From Druceiella hillmani (lineage: Eukaryota > Arthropoda > Insecta > Lepidoptera > Hepialidae), in assembly GCA_039881145.1 (NCBI GenBank), contig JAYKKI010000005.1, positions 25,251,001 through 25,315,000 of the forward strand: 64,000 nucleotides of DNA, in the 5' to 3' direction. Shown here piece after piece: positions 9,970 through 23,109 of this stretch. The notes beneath the pieces are model-generated. The model did no database searches, had not been told where the DNA came from, and was given only the letters and a program-made list of their open reading frames with translations. Position 1 is the first letter of the stretch. Each line of letters starts with the position of its first letter. The position numbers and the translations under genes are program-made.

Positions 9970-12740
9970 ACTAATTGATTGGTTTACGTGATGTTCGATA
10001 ACGCGCATACAAAAATATTATTTCTAACCGAAATTTGAGACCCAAAAGAAGGTTATATTATGAATGATTAAACAAGCTATTTTAAAGACTAACGTTATTA
10101 AACTATTATGCATATGATACACCATATCTATTATTTTTAAACATTTCTATAAACTTTTTATAATAAATATTCTACGTAAAGTGATAAAAAATTATTTATC
10201 CATTACTTTAAACAGTTACTTTGATACAAACTTTGCATTACGCAAAACTTATTCGCATATCGCGACCGTCGTCTTTATTCGAAATGAGTTCCTCAATTTA
10301 AATTAATACCAAACTTTAAGAAAGTGTAACTCGCTTTGGTATATTCAAAGTCTTAGTTTAGATATCACCGAGTTATTAGGCGGTTAACGTATTAAATTTA
10401 AATATAGTTGTGAATGAGACTCCTTGTGGCCTGGCCATTAAATTCTGTTACACTTTTACTTTGGTAAAGTATTTAAATATTCTTAAAATAATTATAAGCG
10501 ATAAAAAGTTTAATAAAATCTTTCAGTTTATAGGCATTTCACAGAAGTGAGAAGTTTATGCCATTCGTATTACACAGGTTTTAAAGTGTCGCCTGGTTGC
10601 TCATTGAAGTTCATTGCATTGAATAGTAACCTGTTTCTTCTAAAAACAAAATATAGACAAATTTATGAAAATAACGAAGAAAAATAGGTTTATACATAGA
10701 TATAAGTATCCACATGGAGAAAGAAGAAGATATTCGCAAAAGTTTCTCCCTGGAAATGAGCTACTCAACATTTATAAGATTCATAGGATTTTAGTTCATC
10801 CAAACGATAAAATACCAATTCATTGAACAGAGAAAGTAGGGAAGATGCTCTATCAAATCTATCAACAAATTTTGATTATGAATGCCGGCTCTGTGAAATA
10901 GAATTTTGACAATGAACTGTAAACGTCTCGAGTAGAGTGTGGTGATGAAGTAACATACAGAATTGAAATACAATTTCTCAAGATGAAAAACAAAAGCAAC
11001 TATTCATGAGTAAAATTAGAAAACATGAATTAACATCCGAAGGCCCAGAAAAATTAAAGCGATAAATTGACATGTGTGAAAAAGAAATGTCTAAAGTGAT
11101 ATTTGAAAATGGAGAACAAGCATAGATGAGGTCTTTCAATGTATCTCTACTAGAATAATCAGTACCAAGACCAATTGTAGAGAAACAAAACTACGTATAA
11201 AAACCATTGCGACTATTATGATTGTATTTGAACATACTATGAAATTAAACTTTGAAACTGTAAGCCAAAATGCTGAACATCAGATCTAATGATCTAGCTA
11301 AAGGCCAGTCTACCTGAAAATAGGCCTTCTATTCCGAGAAATCTACATTGTTCTTAAAAATATTTGCCATTTCATTGTATTCATTCTAAGATGACTATAT
11401 ACTTTGTGGAAAAAAATCTTAAATTTTTTCATATTCCTTCGCTGTGGGATTTTAGTTTTTTACATTTTATTGTGGATTAGAGTTTAGGATATGAAGGGTT
11501 AGATTTTATGATACGAGGTTTACAGTTTACGATACGAAGAACATGAGACCTTCTGTTATGATTGGTCAACATTTTTTCAAGATTATTAAAAATCACCAGA
11601 AAAATCACCTGCTGAAAACGAATATTTATTTTGTTTCATGTAAGCGCTAAATACGAGAGCTTTTATTATGACGTAGACTTATAAAACAACATTAAAAACA
11701 AACATGGTGAGAAAATGGAAAAAATCAGTGATTTTGAACATGTATTAATCCAAATCATTCCTCGAAATGTGTGTTTTCATAGAGCTCCTATTAAGTATTG
11801 GGTTTTTATTTATTTACTGTGTCTCATATTTTAACATTATGTTCAATTGACTACTGGTTACGACTTTTTCACACAATTAAGGAAATATTTTGAAACAAAA
11901 TCGTGTGGAATATCTGCAAATTTCTTTGTACAAGTATTTGCAGTTGTAGTTCTAATAATTCACAATTACACGAGAAGAAATTAATGCAGGGGTTTATGTA
12001 GCTTTACCGACTACAGAAGTTAAATTTTATTAATTATTTAATAAAATGATCCATTTCTCAACTAATACAAATACGGAAAATACTAATTAATACAGAACGA
12101 TTACAGACGAACGAGTACAATTACACGACTCAAAAAGTTATTGTCTTAAATATAAATTAGCGCTAAATTTATAAGTAATGAAAAAATAAGTCACATTAAT
12201 CTTACATTAGATTCACCATTTTACCTTTTCATTTTATAATAAAATGTATATTTTGTTTTGCATCACAGACACCTAAAATGTGTTATATTAAAGAAAAAAA
12301 ACATTTTATAGCAGAATAAAATATTTTTTTTAAAACTAAACAAGAAATAAAAAGGAGTGAGAGGTGATAGAAAACAATGGAAACAATTCGGAAAATATTT
12401 GAAAGGATAATACTGGGCAGCATAAAAACGAGCTTTTAAAAATATCATATTATACGTTAGGACCCTTAGTAAAAAAAGTATAGATCCTTTTCTCAGCCTC
12501 AGCTTAGTTCACTATTTGACTGACGTTTGTTTCACCTTTATGAAAAATATTTCAATACCAAACGGTGTTTTGCTACGCATGTCATCGTTAACTGCAAAGT
12601 GCTAATCAGTTCATAAATGCCAATGAAATGTGTTAACGTACTCAAAAAAATCGATTTGAAAACCTATTTGTAATAATAACTAACCATAACAATGCATGTC
12701 CTTGTGCGATCGAAGTAAGTTCTTATATCGAAACATGCGA
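9970..12740. other. Mostly non-coding DNA; possible coding relic near 10.8-11.1 kb
   Basis: AT-rich sequence. Around 10820-11130 (plus) there are protein-like but stop-interrupted pieces such as REDALSNLSTNFDYECRLCE and KIRKHELTSEGPEKLKR, followed by MCEKEMSKVIFENGEQA. They do not match a family I know. At 11505-11545 the motif 'gatacgagg/gatacgaag' recurs in short direct repeats. Nothing else was recognised. Confidence 0.25.
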
Positions 12741-12743
12741 TAC

Positions 12744-12766
12744 AAAGTGGTGGCACGGACCACTTT
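12744..12766. repeat. Small palindrome, 8-bp arms
   Basis: 'aaagtggt' (12744-12751) and 'accacttt' (12759-12766) pair perfectly around a 7-nt loop. No function can be assigned. Confidence 0.4.
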
Positions 12767-12769
12767 ACA

Positions 12770-15700
12770 TTACCAAGACAACATGTCTGTCATTTTATTT
12801 TTCAGTAGTTTTTTATTTGTCTTTGTGAAGATTGTAAATTGGCTTATTACTATTAGCTACGGATATTACAAATAATTAAAAATTACAATAAAATAGCAAC
12901 ACTAGAAATGTAAAAGTATTGTTAAATCATGGAGTCTATAGACCTATGAATATATTTAAACACTACGGCATACAAAGTAAAAATGTCAAACAGCACCTCT
13001 ATAACACGACGCCAAGAGGAAACCGCATGATGGATGGTGCCATTAGTGACATCCGGCGGAAATACCTAGGAGACCAGCAACGTCAATATCTATATGTTGC
13101 AATTTTCGAATACAATGTTAAAGGGTAAAGGGAAACGAGTGGCAAATGGTAAAAACGGGTACACATTATGTGGTATACAAAGAAAATTAAATTCATTTGT
13201 ACACAAAAATTTCTATGAACAAATACGAATGGGATATAGTTAAGTTTCACAACTGATCCATCAAAATAAGTGTTTGAGTTATGTTTAAAAAACCACGCTC
13301 AGACTGAAAATTGCCTACTTATTTATCTTTAATATGCTAGATACCAACACATAAAATCTGAAATTAAAATTACCAATCTATAAATCGGGACAGTAAACAA
13401 GTGTGTTTGCCTGAAAATCTCAATAGCTAAACACTAGTTCTGCTGACATATTCATTTTCTTTTACGACATTAACTACAGTTTATCTCTATGTAGATTTAT
13501 AATGAAAATATGATTATATTTTATAAAAGAAAATATATGTATAATAAGAAAATATAATCCAAATAAACTTAGAAAGCATACTTCGTCATAAAGGATACGA
13601 AGAGATGAAATTGCCATGTGAAAATAATAGTCTGACAATAAAAATACTTTGGTAATACGAAAAAATGGAGAAAAATATTATATACAGGGCAAAGCTTTTT
13701 ATTAAAGAAGTTTTGCAACTGAATAAAAATATAACTTACTGAAACGATGTAGTAGAATTTAAGTAAAAAGTAAGCACATCATCTCTGAAAATGACACTTC
13801 AGTAAGCCTTATTTTTGTAATGGTTATAATTCATAAGCTATACAAAGATATGTATTTATTAGAGCCTCACAACATTTCCTTATACCAATAAGTAGCTAAA
13901 AGTATTATTATACGCTATTCTCCATTTTTGTGTATATTCTTTACACTGTTTAGGTTTGTTTCCATTTTTGGTTTTTGAAGACATTGACATCCGATGATTT
14001 AATTTTATCCCAGGGATTTTAGACTGCAAGAACTAATATAAACAGTTTTTGATAGTTTCATATAATAGGTAGTAAGTATATCAGTAATAATAGTACTAAT
14101 ATTATACTAGAGAAATGACAATACGGGCTTGTACTATTTGTTCTCAATAAACGTAATGATCATCGTAAACAAAGTAAACTTTAAAAACACTCTGTATAAG
14201 ACATGACCATTCACTGCGATATTAACTTCGAATAGTAAATTTGATATTATGTGGGTATAATTGATTTTGTGGCTTATTCTCATACACCCGTATGGAAAAC
14301 CTTTACAACATGAAGCAACTTTTTGGTTTATTAAAAAATATGAAAACCGACAGGAAAACATAAAAAATACTTTTACCGTATTTTCCACAATAAGGTATTA
14401 ACATTATGACACGTGAAAGCGAAATTGTTAAAGGAAATTAGACTGTTTCAATGTGATATAATCCAATGAAGCAAATAGACAAGCTCTACTCATATTAACC
14501 AAACAATTATGTGTGACATAATTTTCACTGGATATTTTACATTTCATTAAAATATTTGATTTTGTAGCTTCATTCACTTTATTGCTTTTAACTAGTTTCT
14601 ACTTTTTAGTTCTTTATGAATTTAATTTTCTTGTATTTATAATTCATAATTTTAATTGAACTAGAGATTTTTAAAGATTTTTTTAAGTAATGACCATACT
14701 GTCGAATGGCATACAACTCAAGCTAAGATCAATAAGAGATTTTACAAAGCGTACTATATCAAAATATAAATCACGGCTAATGGAAAAAAAAATTTGAAAA
14801 GCACGTTCAAAAAAACTTTGCAATATGAAAAAGTCAAACTTATTACAGATTTTTTTTTTATCTTTACGCAATTCAACTCTTAGTTCTGTAATTAAATAAA
14901 TAAACAAAATAACGTAGTAATTTCGACCTACTGAAGAATTTAATTATTCAATGCAATCGTTTTAATGAATTACTTATCACTATTATTTAGTTAGGACTCA
15001 ACTGGACTTGCACAAATTAAATTTTTATGCAACACAAAATAAGAAATGATGCCTTTTTCCTTCACTATAAAATAATTGACCGAATTAAGTTTATTTTTTT
15101 ATGTACTGTTATCCTTTTAATGTCAATCCATTCGTAAAGAAAGTAAAGAAAAGACGAATTCTTAAAAAGGTTTAAGATTTATAGATTAGTTTGGATAATG
15201 ACATCGTGTCCATATAGATTACTCTTAATCAAAAATGTTTGAGAAACTACCCCTTAATTAGTATTTATGCCATAGAAGTTATCACCGTGCAAATATTGAT
15301 GACCTTGTAAGCTTACCTGAATAACTATCAAAAGTATTAGGTAAAAGTGTATAAATAATGATAAGCCATATTCCATTTATCCGAACATGTCATTTTAGTT
15401 CAATGTACACAAAAGAATACGGCATATGGGATAACAATTTTTACAATTAGCTTACAGCAATCACCTTAAACATTTTTGTTTATTGCCTTATTTACGTTAC
15501 GGACGGCTTAGGTTACAGATTGTCTTAATCACTTTGATATCCTTTTTCAGTGGATCACCTTGACAGGGCTATTATTGAGCAGAGCGCTTAACCACGCATA
15601 TAGATTTTTATATGAGTCCTACCCTGGATAAATTTCTTCAGTCATATATATTTAAAACGTGATTTTCTTCAAGCATGCATTAAGTGTGAAGTATTATGAA

Positions 15701-16030
15701 GTGATTTAGTGGGAGCATGCATTAGGTTTCAAAACCTGTATAACTAAATGTAAAATTGCACGATGAAGTCATTTAAATAACACATTTATCTAGTTCAGTG
15801 CTTTTTGGTTGTCATTGTTTGTAGCTTATTCTGTAAAATGATATATTTCTTAGCTTGTCGCATACGAGACAATTTATTGGGTCCTTTTGACGCGCTTTTA
15901 ATAACTTCTTTTACTGCCATACTCGTAAATTCTGTACATTAAATAGAACAGACGGAATGAAGATGCCGTTAATACTTCTTATGCCGTGTCCCTTGCACAA
16001 ATATACATCATTGTACAATTTGCATTGCAC
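12770..16030. other. Non-coding DNA, nothing recognised
   Basis: AT-rich sequence. The open frames at 12919-13128, 14134-14388 and 14683-14907 show no domain and are compatible with chance. A weak 41-bp spaced direct repeat of 'gcatgcatta' occurs near 15675 and 15715. Confidence 0.35.
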
Positions 16031-16036
16031 TGATTG

Positions 16037-16107
16037 TTTCAATAAAGCATATCCCTAGATGTTTCTTAGGTTTCATAAGAAACATGCAGGGATATGTTTT
16101 ATTGGAA
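16037..16107. repeat. 71-nt hairpin with 32-bp imperfect stem
   Basis: The left arm (16037-16068) and right arm (16076-16107) match at about 28 of 32 positions as reverse complements around the 7-nt loop 'ggtttca'. The core of the arm is 'catatccctagatgtttc'. Its length, loop size and scattered mismatches resemble an animal miRNA precursor, but a short snapback MITE would look the same. I do not recognise either arm as a known miRNA. Confidence 0.6.
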
Positions 16108-16109
16108 CT

Positions 16110-18560
16110 TTTAATGAAACAGATTACGCCCCACATAATCTATTTTTAGACGTGTAAAGTTACAGTAAAAGAAACCAAAAAGGCTACTCGTCTATCTATC
16201 GATGACATGACTGACATTAAAACTTCATCAAATCCTAAAGCATCGTCAGTCTCATAAATAACATTTTCGCAATATATGATCTAATTTTATCCCATGGCGG
16301 ATGACAGTGCACAAACTTAATAAATGGTATAAATAAAAACCTTAAAAACATCAGTCATTAAATAAAAAAAATGTCAAACTTACAAAAATGAAAGTTTCGG
16401 ATGAGGATGTTGATGAAGATATATAAATTCGTTATCCCTACTTTTGAATGATATAATATGATTTTTCTATATATAGTTGCTTTATTAAATTACAAATTTA
16501 ATTATTTTCTTTTACCAGTTATAAAGTTAATATTTCATAGAGAACAAAGGTGCCAACATCATGTCTTATGATTGTTTTTTTAACTTCTCATTGAATACTT
16601 ACTTAGGTTTTGTTATGAGTTTGTATTACGTTACTTGTCCAAAAATCCACTAAAGTTACTCGGATCAAATATTAGAGAAAAAGGGTATTAATCGAGTTTA
16701 GCAACGCCGAGATCGAGAATCTCGAATTATCGAGAATTAAGAAATCGAGAATTATCGAGAATCGAAATAAACGAATATCAAATCGATAAATAAAATTTGG
16801 TTATATATACGATTATAACATACTTTATGTAATTTTGTGCACGAAAATAGGGTGGCAAGGTTATAAAATCTATGTGGGTTGATAACCCCTTTACCGTATG
16901 TGTGAACCTGATAATCCATGTATGCGACTAAGTAAATTAATTCGATTTCTTTCTTTCGATAATCTTTCCGTTTCTTCAAAGGTGACGTATTTCTTCTGCA
17001 TCATAATTTTCCTTAACTTCCTTTCCGATCCTGTAAAAGTTTGTTATGGCACAATTGTATTTTGTCTTGTATTCTGTACAATACTTAATCTATTGCATTC
17101 TTTGTTAACTTTCATTTTTTTTTGTACGTTATATATTATCACTTTATTTCATTGGGTCTTTTTGATAAGAAGACGCAATGATGTCGTTGAAGTGGTTAAC
17201 GTGTAAGTAGATTTGCGGAATGAGATAGGGTTACGTATATTTTTCCAATTTACGGATTATTATGAATGAATATTGATTGCTATATTTGTTATTCGAATAA
17301 AATATTACGTACGTAATAAAATAGATTGAATGATATTTATTCATATTATCATCAGATAAGACTGAGTTTTTCACCAAATTATATTTATACTAATTAATTC
17401 TAAATAATAAAATGAAATAATCATATTTCAAATAATGGTGTGATAAGTGAAATGAACTATTAAAAATTTGCATATGACGCCCATTATTATTAATATATTC
17501 AATGATGAGGAACCAGCATATAGGTTTTTGGACGTAGACCGGACTAGGGACAAATAATTTTAAAAACTTCCAACGAGGCTGTAAATGTTTTCTATAATAT
17601 CAGAAAATAGCAAAAGAACACGAATCAGACATCGAACATAGGTTGCTGACCTATCGAACTGCAATTCTCACGACTTCATTTGAACTATGACTGAATTTTA
17701 GAAATATGTAAAGGCTATATCCATTTTAATGACTTGGTAACTTATAAGCAATAGTCCGATTAGATCTTCATAACGCTAGATGTCTTATATCTTATTCTGA
17801 AAATAAATAAAATACTTGGTAGATATCAACTAAAGTGAAAAAAGGAATGAAACATTTAAGGTATTTTAGAAAAATTGTTTTGCCAAAAAAGGAAAAGAAA
17901 CAGAGGTAGTAAGGATTAAAATAAAAATAACTTTATTGGGCAGCAATCCCCATTACTATGATATTCATGATAATAAATATAAATCTAAACTTAAATTATA
18001 TTTGCAAGACTTATTATTGCTACATTATTAATCGAAAAAATTGTAGAAAAACCTTTATTACACTTTAGGCGATCCGCAAGTTTCTCACAATAAAGGAATC
18101 TTGTCCCTGAAGCTCAGTATGTCTGTACTGTAAACAGGAATGTATGACGCGTGAAATAGCAACTTCTTGTCAAGCTGCTGTTTTTCATGGCTTAACGTTG
18201 TCAATGGTCGAAGCCGACGGGCTTTTCAGTTTAATTAAAGCGGGAGAGAAAATGTTGCGGCATACATTAGAAAATGTATCATTATCGGTATTTAGTCTAT
18301 GCTAATGACTCAGAAAATTAGGAATAGGCTGTTATTTTACTTACAAGATTACTTCAAATACATTTTTATATTTTTTTTAACTAAAAGGATTCGGAGCCTA
18401 TTACATGTCATATGTAGCAAACATAATACATATTTTCTTCGAAACAACCGTAAAAAATTAAAAGTTGCTAATAATTAGAATTTAGGTAAACATGAAGATA
18501 AAATTTGGTATCCTTTGTGAAACAAAAATACGTAAAAAAAGTATAAGAGTGCTATAACCT
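16110..18560. other. Non-coding DNA with a TCGAGAAT repeat cluster
   Basis: AT-rich sequence. At 16690-16790 the 9-mer 'atcgagaat' starts at 16712, 16729, 16744 and 16754, interleaved with its inverse 'ctcga' and other 'tcga' words. The open frame at 16898-17206 is hydrophobic, rich in Phe and Leu and without family resemblance. A GC-richer patch at 18060-18260 shows no motif. Confidence 0.35.
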
Positions 18561-18568
18561 TTCTGTGT

Positions 18569-18868
18569 TCAATTAATTATTTTGGTGGGACACTCTCTAA
18601 CTTTTCGTAAAGTCTGCACCGCGTCACCACCACACTTGGTACCCTCCTCGCAGTCTCTGCACTGTACATATGTATTATATGCGCTACATGGACCCGCGGA
18701 CGCGGGGATTCCATTGAACAGACCTTTCATAATGTGAGCGAAAGGTTCTTCACGACATGAAGCCGCGATTTCCATAGTTTTCTGTTTCCAAGATTCATCT
18801 GATACATTATTATAGTAACAAATTTCAGATATAAGGGCGATCATCGTGCTCTTATTACAAATTTGCAC
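18569..18868 (-). CDS. Candidate C-terminal exon of a secreted cysteine-rich protein
   Basis: This 99-residue open stretch has coding-like composition and ends in TGA at 18569-18571. It holds eight cysteines with spacing C-x12-C-x20-C-x22-C-x8-C-x2-C-x5-C-x13-C and the motifs PCSAYNTYVQC and KCGGDAVQTLRKV. That spacing suggests disulphide bonds and an extracellular product. The 'C..Y..Y..C...CG.DAV..L' pattern recalls the 27-kDa haemolymph glycoprotein (DUF1397) type of insects, but only loosely. No ATG start fits: the frame opens at a GTG and an upstream stop lies at 18881-18883. A splice acceptor AG at 18868-18869 or at 18881-18882 would make this a terminal exon. No signal peptide or upstream exon was found nearby, so it could also be an isolated exon pseudogene. 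Confidence 0.45.
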   Translation of the reverse strand: MQICNKSTMIALISEICYYNNVSDESWKQKTMEIAASCREEPFAHIMKGLFNGIPASAGPCSAYNTYVQCRDCEEGTKCGGDAVQTLRKVRECPTKIIN

Positions 18869-19797
18869 TATTTGTGTGTACTATGCGAGTGACACCTTAG
18901 CACCAGTGTATTCTTTACCGTATATTTCGGCTATACTGCGCAACGAAGTTTAGCAAGAGTTATTAGGTAACTAATGTCGTTTGATTTATTTAAACATGTT
19001 TAGTTATTTAAATAACAATATAGTTACACAATTTTTCAAAGTATGTGCAACAGGGTACCTGCAATTTTTTTCTATTTAATTGTTACAATTCGTTCCTGAA
19101 GTCAAAAAAAAGTTTGTTATTTAGTTTCTTTATTATAAGAGAGGTATCTCTGAATCAAATAAAATAATTCATATTATAGACATTTTTTCCAAATTCATAA
19201 TTTTTTTTATTTCCTCTGGGTACCCACCAGTACTTGCGAATTCTGCCGATTAGCCCATATTTATTATTTTTTAATTTATTTATTTACCAACTTTAATGTC
19301 ATTTTGGAACACATGGTCGCAGCGACAGCAATCTCTTGCAACCATTTAGAATAGCAGTCCTGTCCCGCTCTACGAGCGATAGTGAATCGAACATAGGACC
19401 CATTGGTACGCGGTGCTGTCAAAAGCCGTAAACGGGTGATCAACCCAACACATACCTATGACGACGATATTTCGTGCAACGTATCGATTTTTTTAATGAT
19501 TTTTAATACTAGTAAGCTAAGGTTATTATATTTGACGTTTAAATAGCTATTTTTTAATATTTTAAAGAAATACTTTATTTGGATCCTATACAAATGGGAA
19601 TTTCGTGCCATAATTGTGATATATAAGAATTTTATTCATACAGGTTCCGGTAAGAAAATAACGTTTTTAACGTTTTTTTTCTTGTTTTGAAATATGAAAC
19701 TTACCAACGTGCTAGTTTTCAATATTCTATCTCAAGAGAAAAATATCCTAGAAGTCTTTATATGTGAAGTAAATAGTTGGCTGCCATCACAGCACGC

Positions 19798-19801
<4 letters not shown>

Positions 19802-19839
<38 letters not shown>
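19802..19839. repeat. (AT)n microsatellite
   Basis: Uninterrupted alternating AT of about 38 bp. Confidence 0.95.
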
Positions 19840-19842
<3 letters not shown>

Positions 19843-19921
19843 CATTGGTGCATCTTTTTTAAGGATCACGTGATGGGTGATGCACCGTCATCGGCACTTG
19901 ATGTACGATAACAACAATTAA

Positions 19922-20045
19922 TTTAGTATCAAATTATAAATAAATAGTATAAATGTATAAATGAATAGTATAAATGAATAATATAAAATTATAAATGAAT
20001 AGTATAAATGTATAGTAGTAAAAATTAGTATCAAATTTTATGTAT
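19922..20045. repeat. Degenerate ATAAATGAATAGT tandem repeat
   Basis: The words 'ataaatgaatagt' and 'ataaatgtata' recur about every 13-20 bp. The tract is bracketed on both sides by 'agtatcaaat', which suggests local duplication by replication slippage. Confidence 0.7.
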
Positions 20046-20430
20046 CGTTAAACTTCAGTCAATTAAAAAAAGGAGGCTGAGGAATTAATGATTATCTAGC
20101 GTCGAATGATTTAATGGAAAGTCGGTAAACAAAACGTCTAATTTTAGGCAGGTGAAACTCTGATGTGGTGTGTCTAACTTTCATACAAATTTATTGAATA
20201 ATATTGAGCATAGAAACAATAAATTGAATATTTATGAAATGCTAATGGAGAAAAATGATGAAGGGCTGGACAAAATTTATCTCGCAGACATTCTTTCACT
20301 CAGTGCCTATTAATTTATTTATTTGACAAGCATTGTATAACACAAGTGATTATGCACGAAAATCGTTACCTCATAATGCAATTTGGTACTATTACATACG
20401 CCATATAAAAAAATTAGAACTTCAAATCAC

Positions 20431-20468
20431 ACGTTCATTACTAGTAACAACGTTCATTACTAGTAACT
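20431..20468. repeat. 19-bp tandem duplication
   Basis: 'acgttcattactagtaac' occurs at 20431 and again at 20450, adjacent and identical over 18 of 19 bases. Confidence 0.9.
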
Positions 20469-23109
20469 ACTCAAGAAAGCGAACTGCGAGGACGTGTTCT
20501 TTACAATAATCAAGCATGTTTCTGTAATATTAACACTAACCGTTTAGAAGTATGCAAATAAAATTAACACCATCTATCCTTTAATATAACCGATGTTAAT
20601 GTTTGTAATTATATTTCCTCTTTTCCCACAGTTTTTTTTAAATAATCTCATTGCAACATTCATTTCACGACAAGCTCAAGAGGAATGGAGTTTGTGTTTA
20701 TTAATTTTTGTTTGCATCAATGAACATTTAATATTATAATTGCGGGCGAAACTGTTCATTTAAAATTTTTTTTTGTGATTTTGGCAATTATTTATTTTGA
20801 TAAAGTCATCGTATATAATTATTATAAAGTATAATTAATAATACAATTTAAAATCTCATTTCATTAGTAAAAGGAGTTTAAGAATTCCATTACTTCTATT
20901 GTATGCAGTATGGCATTCTGGTATCTATGAAGATTATTTTTGCACATTGTTAACTCTAGTCCTCTTTGTTATTTATGTTTTTATTTAAAAAAATCATATT
21001 TATTACAAAGTTTTGAGGCTTTATCCGCCAGTGTAACTTGATGATTTATTATATTTATGCATAACCACATGTTTTCACTTAAAAGTCATAGCTGTACCAA
21101 AATCTATTCAGGGATTGTTGAATGTTACACATCCCATTCTCAATAGAGAATTTACATTCTCCATTGAGTTCTGCGTATACGTATTTACATATTAGTATAA
21201 ATATTTTAACAAAAATTCCCTTCTAACATTTTTAATTAAAAAGGCAGATAATAGGAGAAAACTGAATCAAAAATTAATGGGTCAAAAAATTAAAAAAAAA
21301 ATCAAAAACATTGTTAAATATTGATATAACATTTATTTTTTGTTGTCGCATTTGAAATATTTCTTGTTATGTTCATCATCTTAAATTTACCGTATTACAG
21401 GAAATAAACAAATTTGAAAAATTTGTTTCTATTACACAAGTAACAGAAGAAACTAATAATTAAATAAATATAATGTAAATTAAAATCCGAACATGACCCC
21501 TGATTTTAGATGTTGTTATTAAAATATAGTAATGGTGTTATTGAATATGAAGTGATCAGCATGATAAACTGAACGACTTGTAAAATCTATGAATGACGTC
21601 ACAATCGAAAATGGGCCATTTTAACTCTGCCACCACATGACACAGTACTTTAAATAGTTTAGCGTTAACTTTAGTATTGCATATATCTTGCACGTGCTTA
21701 GATGATAGTGGGAGAGCTACTGGCAAACGTAAGAAAATAGAGTAATAAATTGCTTATAATAAACAATGAAAACATGGGTAATAATATAATGGATATAATA
21801 ATTAGAAAATGAAGTTTTGAAGATTAACACAGAATATGGTTTAATATCACAATTAATCTTTAAAGTGTATATCTAACATACATAATTTACAACAACTTAA
21901 CAAAAGTTGTAATAATTAGATTATATTAAAATTTTGAATGTATTTTCAATTGTATTACTTTAATCAATAGCCTTAAATTTGCACTTATTATGCTTTTTGA
22001 TTATCAACTTTTCTTTCATCATCTCCTGCTGTAAAACATAATAGTAAAGTGATTGACGAGATAATGTAAGTAGTACCTCTTTTTCAAATATTTAATTCGC
22101 GCATTAACTTTTAATGCTCATTTGTAAACTATTGAAATAAAATTGGAATTACTGGTGTTGTTACAGATGCCCCGTAAATAGTGGGTAACCTTAAAGAAAA
22201 AGGGACCATACATTGAAAATCAAATTTCATGCATGGTGAAGATTTTCGAGACGTTTTGACTATTATAAGTTTTATTTTTAAATAGACACACATAAGTATT
22301 TTCAGTTTTCCATACAACAAAAAAATGAAATCCAAAGGTTTTTTGAGGCAAACACGTGTTCTTGTAATTGTTTATAATAGCAGGAAATAACAATAAATTA
22401 CTATTTAGATACGTACTGGGTACGTGATTGAAAAAACAATAATAGTACTTAACAAAAATCGATTTGGAGAAAAAGTAATAAGAATAATAAACAAAAATAT
22501 GGTATTCATAATGCTTGCTTGATTATGGAGATAATCACTTATTTCTTATGGCGAAAGACTTAATTATTTTAATTTTGCTATGAGTCATTTGTTCAGTTCG
22601 GTTTTCTGCCGTTAGCTCTTACTACTATTATTTATTTGGTATATTACTATTGACACTCTTATGGCTTTGACTTTGGTTACAAGACTTATTTTGTGCTTCT
22701 AATTTAGATTGCTGTGTCAGAAATAACGAATGGACTTGTTAATGGACTCTTGTGTGTTACGAACCGATTTGGATTCTTTTGCAAGGCATGACTCAAAACC
22801 TCAAACGGGTACATTTGTGAGTACGTCATGATATATTATTAATATGGTATTGCACAAAGCAATAGTCGAAAGCTGCTAGGTTCTATGGTAATTGCACCAC
22901 CTATCAGTGAGAAGGAACGACCCAACAACTTTCTGACTATCGTACCTGTATCAGACTATATGTATCATATTTGGAAAACAAAATAGTGGGGGTTGGCTCT
23001 CAGAAGCGTTTAATAGCCGTTCCATAAGTGTTCCATATTGGCGAAAGAGAAGAATGAATGCTGAATGAAAATGATAGAAATTTAAGTGTGCATAAAATTG
23101 GACGACGTA

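Larger units (their letters stand above)
18900..23100. other. Non-coding DNA with simple repeats
   Basis: AT-rich sequence holding an (AT)n tract, an ATAAATGAATAGT-type repeat tract and a 19-bp tandem duplication, listed separately. A small imperfect palindrome lies at 21139-21168 ('ctcaatagagaa'/'ttctccattgag'). A GC-richer patch at about 19310-19450 was examined for a tRNA or SINE and rejected. Nothing else was recognised. Confidence 0.35.

Noticed and set aside
16898..17206. 102-codon hydrophobic open frame
   Set aside because: It is dominated by Phe, Leu and Ile as expected of T-rich DNA. No domain, no splice context and no homologue recalled.
19360..19445. tRNA- or SINE-like B-box (ttcgattc on the minus strand)
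   Set aside because: No A-box at the right distance, no cloverleaf and no tRNA acceptor stem could be drawn.
22140..22200. Resemblance to a moth LINE/SINE 3' end ('tggtgttgttacagatg...gtgggtaacc')
   Set aside because: Only about 40 bp is vaguely similar, without the expected continuation, so it is too weak to annotate.
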